From: Thermocaproicibacter sp036844765
GTDB lineage: Bacteria; Bacillota; Clostridia; Oscillospirales; Acutalibacteraceae
Length of the DNA: 27,784 nt
Assembly (NCBI GenBank): GCA_036844765.1
Contig: DAIUFE010000020.1
Coordinates: 1 to 27,784 of the forward strand
Direction: 5' to 3'
In this document: positions 7,481 through 13,764 of the stretch, one piece after another
How the letters are laid out: every line of letters starts with the position of its first letter
How positions within the stretch are numbered: the stretch's first letter is position 1
Made by a program: the position numbers and the translations under genes
The notes under the pieces: model-generated
What the model saw: the letters and a program-made list of their open reading frames with translations, nothing else
Databases searched by the model: none
Told to the model about the DNA's origin: nothing

Positions 7481-8014
7481 TCACTCCGCGAACCGCAGGA
7501 TCTCTTTCAGGTCCCGGCGCTTCTTTTCGCGCGGCGGGTCGTTCCCGGCATACCCCAGCGCGATGAGCGCGCACAGCTTCTCCTTCGGGGAAAGCCGCAT
7601 CACTTCCCTCGCCTTCGCTTCGTCGAACGCGCCGATGATGCACGTGGAAAGGCCCTGCGCCGTCGCCGCCAGGCAGAACTGCATTACCGCGAGGCCGAGG
7701 TCGAACTGCGACCATTTCTTGTCCGAGGCCCGGCCCGCCAGGTTCAGGGGCGAAGCGCCCTGATCCACCACCGCGATGAAGGCGGGGCAGGTCTGGGTCC
7801 ATTGGTTCCCGCCCATGCGCCGGGCGCTTTTCGCCGCGCTTTCGCGCAGCTTCCCGCCGTTGACGGCGACGAAGCCCCACGGCTGGCCGTTGCAGGCGGA
7901 GGGCGCAAGGCGCGCGGCCTCCGCGCACCGGACGATCTTTTCCCGCTCCACCGGCTTTTCCGCAAAGCTGCGGCAACTCTGGCGCGCACGGATCAGTTCA
8001 AAATACCCGTCCAT
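7481..8014 (-). CDS. nitroreductase family protein (FMN-dependent)
   Basis: FMN flavoprotein of 177 residues, a compact member of the nitroreductase family that reduces nitro compounds, quinones or flavins with NAD(P)H. Visible motifs are IRARQSCRSF at the N-terminus (FMN phosphate contact), APSACNGQPWGFVAV (FMN and substrate side), and CIIGAFDEAKAREVM followed by ALIALGYAG near the C-terminus. ATG 8014 is chosen because AAAGGGG lies about 10 nt upstream and the N-terminus then matches the family; longer in-frame reading upstream crosses the promoter. First gene of the operon nitroreductase - thpR - SDR, driven by the extended -10 promoter at 8073-8081. The physiological substrate is unknown. 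Confidence 0.9.
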   Translation of the reverse strand: MDGYFELIRARQSCRSFAEKPVEREKIVRCAEAARLAPSACNGQPWGFVAVNGGKLRESAAKSARRMGGNQWTQTCPAFIAVVDQGASPLNLAGRASDKKWSQFDLGLAVMQFCLAATAQGLSTCIIGAFDEAKAREVMRLSPKEKLCALIALGYAGNDPPREKKRRDLKEILRFAE

Positions 8015-8072
8015 TCCGGAAGACCCCTTTCTGCCGATCCCGGCATGACTTAAATGGAAGATGTACGGCTCT

Positions 8073-8081
8073 ATTATATCA
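8073..8081 (-). promoter_or_regulatory. extended -10 promoter of the nitroreductase operon
   Basis: Minus-strand TGATATAAT: perfect -10 TATAAT (8073-8078) with a TGn extension (8079-8081). No good -35 box lies 16-18 bp upstream, as expected for extended -10 promoters. The leader is about 55 nt. Confidence 0.7.
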
Positions 8082-8130
8082 CAAATATATCCAAACCGTT
8101 TGCAGCTTCCGGCTCGTACCGTCGCTTTTT

Positions 8131-8237
8131 TACAGCAATTCCATTTCAATTTGCGAAAGATGATGTGTTTTCCCCCCACCGCCGAAGGGGGGGGGGAAAA
8201 CACAAACCCACTTGCATAATCAACTGGAAATGCTGTA
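8131..8237. repeat. 107-bp imperfect palindrome bounded by TA (MITE-like)
   Basis: Two 47-nt arms of equal length (8131-8177 and 8191-8237) are inverted repeats, identical at the outer TACAGCA/TGCTGTA ends and over the inner 14 bp (TGTGTTTTCCCCCC with GGGGGGAAAACACA), with about 70% identity between. The element starts and ends with TA, as Tc1/mariner-IS630-type insertions do. Around the loop there is a run of ten G. It lies between the stop of the UbiB-like gene (8261) and the nitroreductase promoter. It could also serve as terminator for the kinase operon, though no T-tract follows the stem. Confidence 0.6.
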
Positions 8238-8260
8238 GGGATTTTTGCGGCGGAGCGGGC

Positions 8261-9847
8261 CTACCGGCGGCCGCGCAGGGCGGACCCCAACAGCAGTGCG
8301 CCGAGGACCAGCGCCAGAAGGAACCCCGCGGCACCCGCCGCCGGGATGCCGAGGAAGCATTTCGGCAGGTCCGCGGCGCTGAGGACGGCGGAGGCGACCA
8401 GCAGCCCGGCCTCGACCAGCGCGCCCGCCAGGCGCGAGGCCATGCGGTCCAGCCGGCGCAGCGGCCCCTCCGAGCCGGTCAGCTCCACGTTGAGCTTCCC
8501 CTGACCCTTGATGCCCGTTTTCAGCAGCTCCGAAAGCTGCGACGGGAGCTGCGGGAACCGCGCGCCGGAGCGGAACAGCTCGAGCCAGAGCTTCGCGGCC
8601 GTCTCCGACGGGTTGAAATCCTCCAGAAGGGAGCCGGACACATGCCCTACCAGCACCTGCATCACGTTGATCTCGGGGCTGACGCGGCCGACGACGCCTT
8701 CCAGCGTGATCAGGCCGCGCCCGAGCATCGAGAAACCGCGGGGCATGGTAAGGCCGTTCCGCTTGGCGACGGCCAGCACGTCGTCGCGGATCTTCGCCAG
8801 GTCCATGCCGCCGATCTCCAGCGTCCCGTACCGGTCCAGCAGATTCTCGACGTCCGCGAACAGGCGGGAGCGGTCCTCCGGGGCAGGCGCGTCGCAGAGC
8901 ACGAGCAGCAGGCTGCACAGCTCATCCGCGTCGCCGCGCACGGCGGCGGCCAGCGCGCGGCGCAGCAGCAGCCGGTCGCGCCGCGAAAGGCGGCCCATCA
9001 TGCCCATGTCGAGCCAGACGATCTTTCCGCCGAGCACGCGCAGGTTGCCCGGGTGCGGGTCCGCGTGGAAAAAGCCGTCGTCCACGATCTGCCTGACGTA
9101 GTTCTCGGCCAGCTTGAGCCCGATCTCCCGCAGGTCGTACCCCTGCTCCCTGAGCGCGGCGACGTCGTCGATGGGGGTGCCGCCGAGGTATTCCATCACC
9201 AGCACGGCGTCCGTGGAATATTCGCGGAACACGCGGGGCGACGTCACATAGGCGACGCCGGCGTTCAGGCTGCGGAATTTCTCGGCCTGCTCTGCCTCGT
9301 TCCGGAAATCCATCTCCTGCCGGGCGGCCGCCCACATCTCGTCGATGATCCGGTTGAAATCGACCGCGCCGCCCGTGCCGCCCGCGATTTTCAGAAGCCC
9401 GGAAGCGCGGTGCAGCAGCGCGACGTCGCGCTCCATCACGGGATAGATGCCCGGCCGGCGGATCTTGACGACGACCTTCTCCCCGCTTTTGAGCACGGCC
9501 GAATGGACCTGCGCGATGGAGGCGGAGCCGACGGGCCGGCGGTCGAACCGGGCGAACAGATCCCCGAGCGGCTTCCCCAGCTCGCGCTCCACCTCGCCCG
9601 ACGCCTCCCCGAAGCTCATGGGGCGCACGTCGGCGCACAGCTTGCCCAGCTCCGCGCAGTAGGCGGCGGGCAGCATGTCCGGCCGCATGGAAAGGATCTG
9701 CCCGAACTTGACGAACGTCGGCCCGAGGTCTTCGAAGATCATCCGGAGTTTCTCGGGCGTCAGGCCCCCGACGACCCGGTGCTTCCGGAGAACGCCGAGG
9801 ATCTCCTTCAGCCGCTCGCCTTCGCCGGCGGCCTTATTTTCCGGCAT
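8261..9847 (-). CDS. UbiB/AarF/ABC1 (ADCK) family atypical kinase
   Basis: Protein-kinase-like membrane protein of 528 residues. The family-specific KxGQ motif is in TFVKFGQILSMRPDMLP (about 45-60), the modified Ala-rich loop is GSASIAQVH, and VVVKIRRPG holds the ATP-contacting Lys. FFHADPHPGN is the catalytic loop and VWLDMGMMG stands at the metal-binding DFG position. The C-terminus carries two hydrophobic segments typical of the family. In aerobes the family supports ubiquinone synthesis by its ATPase activity. An anaerobic clostridium has no ubiquinone, so the role here is probably in lipid or isoprenoid handling (inference). Its start overlaps the preceding phasin-like gene by 14 nt, indicating coupling. 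I leave the gene symbol empty because function differs between family members. Confidence 0.9.
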   Translation of the reverse strand: MPENKAAGEGERLKEILGVLRKHRVVGGLTPEKLRMIFEDLGPTFVKFGQILSMRPDMLPAAYCAELGKLCADVRPMSFGEASGEVERELGKPLGDLFARFDRRPVGSASIAQVHSAVLKSGEKVVVKIRRPGIYPVMERDVALLHRASGLLKIAGGTGGAVDFNRIIDEMWAAARQEMDFRNEAEQAEKFRSLNAGVAYVTSPRVFREYSTDAVLVMEYLGGTPIDDVAALREQGYDLREIGLKLAENYVRQIVDDGFFHADPHPGNLRVLGGKIVWLDMGMMGRLSRRDRLLLRRALAAAVRGDADELCSLLLVLCDAPAPEDRSRLFADVENLLDRYGTLEIGGMDLAKIRDDVLAVAKRNGLTMPRGFSMLGRGLITLEGVVGRVSPEINVMQVLVGHVSGSLLEDFNPSETAAKLWLELFRSGARFPQLPSQLSELLKTGIKGQGKLNVELTGSEGPLRRLDRMASRLAGALVEAGLLVASAVLSAADLPKCFLGIPAAGAAGFLLALVLGALLLGSALRGRR

Positions 9848-10181
9848 CGTCCTTCGCGCCGCCGGCTTTCCTCCGCGCGGCCTCCACCGCGGCGATCTTC
9901 GCCTTGAGGGTCCGCAGCTCCTCCGGGCTCATCTTCTCGACGCTGCCGAGGACGCTCCCCGCGCCGGACGGGCTTTGCTCCCCGTCTTCGGAGACCGCCT
10001 CCCGGACCTTCGTCCGCACCTTGCGCTGGAGCTCCTCGTTCAAAACTTTGCCCTGCTCGAGCGTCAGTTCCCCTTTTTTGACCAGCTCATCCACCATCTG
10101 CTTCGCTTTTTCCGAAGTGACCGCCGCAGCCCCCAGGCCGGCAAGAAAAATTTTCCTCAGGTCGTCGCTGAATCCCGACAT
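9834..10181 (-). CDS. phasin-like small helical protein
   Basis: 115 residues. The N-terminus MSGFSDDLRKIFLAGLGAAA and the following EKAKQMVDELVKKGELTLEQ are typical of short phasin/PhaI-like proteins that coat lipid or polyhydroxyalkanoate surfaces. The rest is charged and helical, ending in a Lys/Ala/Asp tail. There is no signal peptide. ATG 10181 is chosen because AAGGAGG lies about 11 nt upstream and the conserved segment starts there. It is the first gene of a two-gene operon with the UbiB-like kinase, overlapping it by 14 nt, so it likely acts with the kinase at the membrane. No PHA synthase is seen. It may just be a heptad-rich partner of the kinase rather than a true phasin. Confidence 0.75.
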   Translation of the reverse strand: MSGFSDDLRKIFLAGLGAAAVTSEKAKQMVDELVKKGELTLEQGKVLNEELQRKVRTKVREAVSEDGEQSPSGAGSVLGSVEKMSPEELRTLKAKIAAVEAARRKAGGAKDDAGK

Positions 10182-10233
10182 CCCGTCGTCCGCCTCCTTC
10201 AAACAGGCACTCGTTTGATTTTCTTTCCCCTTC

Positions 10234-10242
10234 ATTATACCA
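10234..10242 (-). promoter_or_regulatory. extended -10 promoter of the phasin-kinase operon
   Basis: Minus-strand TGGTATAAT: -10 TATAAT (10234-10239) with a TGG extension (10240-10242). There is no clear -35 box. The start would be near 10227, with a leader of about 45 nt. Confidence 0.7.
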
Positions 10243-10308
10243 TGACTCCGGGAAAAAGATACTCGTAAAAAGGCGCCCGGAGTTTTCTTCCGCCCGCACC
10301 GGCGTTTC

Positions 10309-10400
10309 TCACCCCCTGCCCCCTCCCGCACAGCGGGCAAGCGGTCTTGCGCGGAAGGGGATTAAATTGGGAGGGAGCTGCGCCCCCTCCCCGCCAAATC
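10309..10400 (-). repeat. GC-rich dispersed intergenic repeat, copy 2 (inverted)
   Basis: Read on the minus strand it matches the repeat at 219-342: a GGGAGGGGG/CCCTCCC hairpin, then CCCCTTCCGCGC (complement of 10349-10360, 12 of 12 identical), then GCGGGAGGGGG (complement of 10319-10329, 11 of 11), then a GGGGGTG end. The rest of the gene-free stretch 10243-10591 holds only the spoIIID terminator and an AT-rich segment with a weak inverted repeat near 10397-10419. Confidence 0.6.
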
Positions 10401-10469
10401 TCTTATTCCATGAGATTTGTTTCTTTTTTTTATAAATATCCCGACAGGATCGGTGATTTTTCCATTCCG

Positions 10470-10500
10470 AAAAGGCGCCCCCGGTTTTTCCGGAAGCGCC
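10470..10500 (-). terminator. spoIIID terminator
   Basis: On the minus strand, GGCGCTTCCGG (10490-10500) pairs with CCGGGGGCGCC (10474-10484), 11 pairs including two G-U, with a five-A loop, followed by TTTT. It is about 90 nt after the spoIIID stop. Nearer to the stop, CCGCCTTTT/AAAAGGCGG (10566-10590) forms a second stem without a T-tract. Confidence 0.65.
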
Positions 10501-10591
10501 CGCGTTTTCGCCCGCCTTCTCCGCAGCCGGGGACACGCACCCGGCGCGGGCCTTAAAGTTTTCGCCCGCCTTTTCTTTTTCAAAAGGCGGT

Positions 10592-10825
10592 TCAAAAGGC
10601 GGACCTTTGTCTCTTATATTTCAGCCGGGTGGCGATTCCTCCGCGGATATGGCGCTGCGCCTTGTTGAATTCCAGGACGACCTTGACCTTCCGGTATAAT
10701 TGCGGATCGATATATTTCAGCCGCTGGGCGACATCCTTATGTACCGTGCTTTTGCTCACGCCGAATTTCTTCGCCGCGCCGCGCACGGTGGTCCTGTTTT
10801 CAATAATATACTCGCCAAGCTCCAC
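10592..10825 (-). CDS. spoIIID: sporulation regulator SpoIIID (5' end probably frame-disturbed)
   Basis: Small DNA-binding protein that switches gene expression in the mother cell during sporulation, downstream of sigma-E. The helix-turn-helix KKFGVSKSTVHKDVAQRL and the C-terminal basic region KAQRHIRGGIATRLKYKRQR are near-diagnostic. From GTG 10825 the product is 77 residues, shorter than the usual 80-95. Codons directly upstream in the same frame read REERA, which continues the family N-terminus (EERAVELGEYI), but then meet a TGA. Removing one G from the GGG at 10837-10839 would give a GTG start at 10844 with sequence MKEERAVELGEYI and a GGGGAGG site about 10 nt before it. So either the short GTG form is used or there is a one-base error or mutation. 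A sigma-E-like promoter precedes it. Confidence 0.93.
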   Translation of the reverse strand: MELGEYIIENRTTVRGAAKKFGVSKSTVHKDVAQRLKYIDPQLYRKVKVVLEFNKAQRHIRGGIATRLKYKRQRSAF

Positions 10826-10879
10826 GGCGCGCTCTTCCCTTCACTGCTCTGCCGCCTCCCCAAACTTTTGCGATATTCA

Positions 10880-10909
10880 ATCTTATGCAAAAGGAGAAGC
10901 AAACATGAC
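10880..10909 (-). promoter_or_regulatory. sigma-E-like promoter of spoIIID
   Basis: Minus strand: GTCATGTT (10902-10909) and CATAAGAT (10880-10887), spaced as in mother-cell sigma-E promoters, whose -10 is CATACAAT-like. spoIIID is a sigma-E target in Bacillus, which supports the reading. No good sigma-A pair is seen. Confidence 0.45.
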
Positions 10910-10938
10910 GTTTCGGAGGCGGCCGCGAAAAAAACATC

Positions 10939-11015
10939 AAAAAAAGCGCCGGGCCGGGCGGCTTTCCGCTCAGGGATGCGCAAAACGGCCGGGACCGTCG
11001 GACCGGCCCCGGCCG
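10939..11015 (-). terminator. two tandem terminators after trxB
   Basis: First: CGGCCGGG (complement of 11008-11015 side) pairs with CCCGGCCG (10986-10993 side) around a 14-nt loop, followed by TTTT (A10982-10985). Second: a GC-rich stem ending at GGCGC just before seven T (A10939-10945). Together they separate the redox operon from spoIIID. Confidence 0.75.
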
Positions 11016-11032
11016 AAAAAAACGGAAAAGCG

Positions 11033-11941
11033 CTATACGCGGGAGGCGGCGAGGAACCGCTCGGCGGAGACGGCGGCGTTCGCGCCGTCCGCCACGGCCG
11101 TGACGATCTGGAACAGCGCCTTCCTGCGCAGGTCGCCCGCCACAAACACGCCCGGGACGGGCGTGACACCGCTCTCCGGCGCCTCCAGATAACCGTCCTC
11201 GGTCCGCAGGGAAGGCGGCAGATGCTCCGAATTCGGCACGACGCCGATCGCCACGAACACGCCGTCCACCGGGAGGTCGAGCTCGCCGCCGTCGTTCCGG
11301 CGGGCGACGACCTTTTCGACCTTCCGGCCGCCCTCGATGCGCACGGGCGAAACATTGAAGATCATCTTCAGATTCCGGAGGGCGTGCGCCTGGCGGACGA
11401 GCGAATATTCGGCCCGCAGCGAGTCGCGCCGGTGCAGCAGATAGACCGTTTTGCACAGGCCGGCCAGCGTGACCGCGTCGCCCACCGCCGTGTTGCCGCC
11501 GCCGACCACGGCCACCGTCTTGCCCCGGAAGAAATTCCCGTCGCACGTGGCGCAGTAGGAGACGCCGCGCCCCGCGAATTCCTCTTCCCCGGGGATGCCC
11601 AGCTTTCTGCGCCGGCCTCCCTGCGCCAGGATCACGGTCCTGGACCGGTATTCCCCCTGCGCGGTCCGCACGGCTTTGACCGGGCCGTCCAGCTCGAAGC
11701 CCCCGGCCTCCTCCGGCTGGACCTGCGCGCCCGCCGAGCGGGCGTGCTCCAGCAGTTTATCGGCCAGATCGGGGCCGTAAACGCTGGCAAAGCCGGGGTA
11801 ATTCTCCACCACGGAGGCGGACGCCACCTGCCCGCCCGTCATCCCGCCCAGGACGAGGACCGAAAGCCCCGCCCGCGCGGCGTAGAGCGCGGCCGTCAGG
11901 CCCGCCGGCCCGCCGCCCACAACGATCGCATCATAGACCAT
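11033..11941 (-). CDS. trxB: thioredoxin reductase, NADPH type
   Basis: FAD protein that transfers electrons from NADPH to thioredoxin. It has 302 residues, the usual low-Mr length. Features in order: FAD motif GGGPAG (about 9-14), redox disulfide CATC (130-133), NADPH motif GGGNTA (148-153) with HRRDSLRA (170-177), and the C-terminal FAD contact GDLRRKALFQIVTAVADGA. ATG 11941 is preferred: GGAGG lies 9 nt before it but only 3 nt before the ATG at 11947. It is second in a minus-strand operon, 33 nt after the glutathione-peroxidase-type gene, followed by tandem terminators. It probably regenerates thioredoxin for that peroxidase. No trxA is in the window. Confidence 0.94.
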   Translation of the reverse strand: MVYDAIVVGGGPAGLTAALYAARAGLSVLVLGGMTGGQVASASVVENYPGFASVYGPDLADKLLEHARSAGAQVQPEEAGGFELDGPVKAVRTAQGEYRSRTVILAQGGRRRKLGIPGEEEFAGRGVSYCATCDGNFFRGKTVAVVGGGNTAVGDAVTLAGLCKTVYLLHRRDSLRAEYSLVRQAHALRNLKMIFNVSPVRIEGGRKVEKVVARRNDGGELDLPVDGVFVAIGVVPNSEHLPPSLRTEDGYLEAPESGVTPVPGVFVAGDLRRKALFQIVTAVADGANAAVSAERFLAASRV

Positions 11942-11974
11942 CCCCATGCACCTCCAAAAACCGAAAAGGCCGCG

Positions 11975-12529
11975 TCACTTCTCCGCCAGAGCCTCCTCGA
12001 TCTTCGGCTCCAGCTCCGCGGGGGTCACGCTCGGTTCAAAGCGGCTGATCTTTCCGCCGCCGCGCGAGACCAGGAATTTCGTGAAATTCCACTTGATGCC
12101 GTTGCCCTCGAGGTTCTCCGGGTAATGTTTGGCCACCACGCCATGCACGACCCGGCCGCCCTCCTTGTTCAGCTCATAGCCCTTGAACGGCGCGGCCTGC
12201 TTGAGGTAGCGGTACAGCGGCGCCTCGTTCTTCCCGTTCACGTCGATCTTCGAGAAGAGCGGGAAGGTCACGCCGTAGTTCACCTTGCAGAACGAGGCGA
12301 TCTCGCCGTCGCTGCCGGGGTCCTGCTGCAGGAACTGGTTGCACGGGAATCCGAGGACGACGAGCCCCCGGTCCTTATCCTTTCGATACAGCTTCTCCAG
12401 CCCTTCGTACTGGGGCGTGAAGCCGCATTTGCTTGCCGTGTTGACGATCAGCAGCACCTTGCCGCGGTACTCCGAAAGGGAAACGTCCTCCCCCCTGATG
12501 TTCTTGACCGTGAAATCATAAACGCCCAT
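11975..12529 (-). CDS. glutathione peroxidase family thiol peroxidase
   Basis: Cytosolic peroxidase of 184 residues. NTASKCGFT holds the peroxidatic Cys (C35), GFPCNQF the conserved Gln (Q65), and WNFTKFLV the conserved Trp/Asn of the catalytic tetrad. It is the Cys form, not selenocysteine. A further Cys at about 81 (SFCKVNYGVTFP) is in the place of the resolving Cys of thioredoxin-dependent family members, so thioredoxin rather than glutathione is the likely reductant. ATG 12529 is favoured, with AAAGGA 8 nt upstream; the in-frame ATG at 12538 overlaps that site. First gene of the operon with trxB, promoter at 12640-12668. Confidence 0.93.
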   Translation of the reverse strand: MGVYDFTVKNIRGEDVSLSEYRGKVLLIVNTASKCGFTPQYEGLEKLYRKDKDRGLVVLGFPCNQFLQQDPGSDGEIASFCKVNYGVTFPLFSKIDVNGKNEAPLYRYLKQAAPFKGYELNKEGGRVVHGVVAKHYPENLEGNGIKWNFTKFLVSRGGGKISRFEPSVTPAELEPKIEEALAEK

Positions 12530-12639
12530 CTTCAACATCCTTTCCGCTCGCGCAGATTTTTATTGACGGCTTTTGAAACGGCGAAATTTTTTCCGGCCCC
12601 GGCCGGATCGCCGGAACCATACCATTTTTATCCGCTTTC

Positions 12640-12668
12640 AGTGTACCACGCCGGAAGGATTTTGTAAA
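12640..12668 (-). promoter_or_regulatory. promoter of the gpx-trxB operon
   Basis: Minus strand: TTTACA (12663-12668), 17-bp spacer ending in TGG, TACACT (12640-12645), so it has both -35 and extended -10 character. The transcript leader, about 100 nt, contains a GC-rich inverted repeat (CCGGCGATCCGGCCGGGGCCGG region). The promoter begins 13 nt after the stop of the flavin reductase gene; no terminator separates them, so readthrough is possible. Confidence 0.75.
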
Positions 12669-12680
12669 TAGGATTAAGAA

Positions 12681-13556
12681 CTATTTTTGATTCTTGCGGG
12701 AAGCGCGGAACTCCCGCACGACGGAGGTCCCCGCGACCGCGCCGTCGCAGACGGCTTTCGCAATTTGCAGCAGGCCGCCGGCGCAGTCCCCCGCGGCGTA
12801 CAGGCCGGGGACGTTCGTCCGCCGGCGTTCGTCGGTCGCGACGGCCGTGCCGCGGATCTCGGCGCCCAGCTTGCGGGCCAGGTCCGTGCCGCCCGCCACG
12901 CCCAGCGCGACGAACAGGCCCGCCGCCTCCAGGCTGGTGCCGTCGGCGAAGCGCACCCCCCGCAGGGCGGCGTCCCCGTACAGGCCGGCGATCTTCGCGG
13001 TGCAGACCTCAAATTCTTCCGGGAACGGAACGGAGGGTTCCGCCCCGTCCGTCAGCACCGCGACGCGCGAGGCGGCGGAGCGCAGCTCCGCGGCCTCGTG
13101 CAGGGCGTAGGCCCCGCCGCCCAGGACCGCGACCGGCTTGCCGCGGTAAAAAAACGCGTCGCACACCGCGCAGTAGCTCACGCCGCACCCCTCGAACCGC
13201 GCGAGGCCCGGAAGGTCCGGCGCGCGGCGCGCGGCCCCGGTCGCGAGCACCAGAAACGGCGCGCGGTACTCGTTCGCGGCCGTGCGGACGGTGAACCGCC
13301 CGCCGTCCCAGGCGGCGCCCACGGCTTCTTCCCGCACGAAGCGCGCCCCCGCGAGCGCGGCCTGCTCCTCGCCGTTCTTCAGCAGGTCCTCCCCCGAGAT
13401 CGGCTCCGCAAAGCCGTAGTAGTTCCCGACCCGCCCGGTCTTGACCAGGGCGCCTCCCCCGCGCGTGACGATCAATGTGCGCAGTCCCGCGCGCGCCGTA
13501 TAGAGCGCCGCGGAGACCCCCGCCGGGCCGCTGCCCAGAATCAGCACGTCCTCCAT
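12681..13556 (-). CDS. thioredoxin-reductase-like flavoprotein lacking NADPH motifs (FFTR-like)
   Basis: FAD protein of 291 residues with N-terminal GSGPAG (8-13) and redox-active CAVC (129-132), preceded by an extra Cys at 124. Where NADPH-type enzymes have GxGxxA followed by HRRxxxR, this has GGGAYALHEAAEL and then VAVLTDGAEP, so the 2'-phosphate-binding Arg residues are missing. The end is GDCAGGLLQIAKAVCDGAVA instead of the usual GDVRxK. This pattern matches clostridial ferredoxin-dependent flavin thioredoxin reductases, which accept electrons from ferredoxin (family knowledge, recalled from memory). ATG 13556 has GGGAGA 6 nt upstream. It precedes the gpx-trxB operon in the same direction. 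A generic NAD(P)/FAD oxidoreductase is the alternative reading. Confidence 0.85.
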   Translation of the reverse strand: MEDVLILGSGPAGVSAALYTARAGLRTLIVTRGGGALVKTGRVGNYYGFAEPISGEDLLKNGEEQAALAGARFVREEAVGAAWDGGRFTVRTAANEYRAPFLVLATGAARRAPDLPGLARFEGCGVSYCAVCDAFFYRGKPVAVLGGGAYALHEAAELRSAASRVAVLTDGAEPSVPFPEEFEVCTAKIAGLYGDAALRGVRFADGTSLEAAGLFVALGVAGGTDLARKLGAEIRGTAVATDERRRTNVPGLYAAGDCAGGLLQIAKAVCDGAVAGTSVVREFRASRKNQK

Positions 13557-13673
13557 CTGGATTCTCCCTTCCGTCCGCGCCGCGCGCGGTTTTCAGATCT
13601 GACCGGCCTTTTCCGGGCGACGCCGCACCCTTCGCACGCGCCGCCACTGCGCCGGTTTTTGCACGGTATTGCC

Positions 13674-13701
13674 TTGATATTTCCCGTGAAACGCATACAA
13701 T
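13674..13701 (+). promoter_or_regulatory. manA promoter (sigma-A or sigma-E-like)
   Basis: TTGATA (13674-13679), 16-bp spacer, TACAAT (13696-13701) reads as a fair sigma-A promoter. The -10 octamer is CATACAAT with GATATTT upstream, which also fits the mother-cell sigma-E consensus. The leader to TTG 13765 is about 57 nt. Confidence 0.6.
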
Positions 13702-13764
13702 AGGAAGATGAAACAGCAATTTTATTCCGATTCAAAGACTTACTGATGATTAGGAGTGATTTTT

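Noticed and set aside
10905..11192. Plus-strand ORF starting MTFRRRPRKKHQKKRR with a good AAGGAG site
   Set aside because: It overlaps two minus-strand terminators, the spoIIID promoter region and the 3' end of trxB antisense; the basic composition follows from A-runs of the terminator. It is probably chance.
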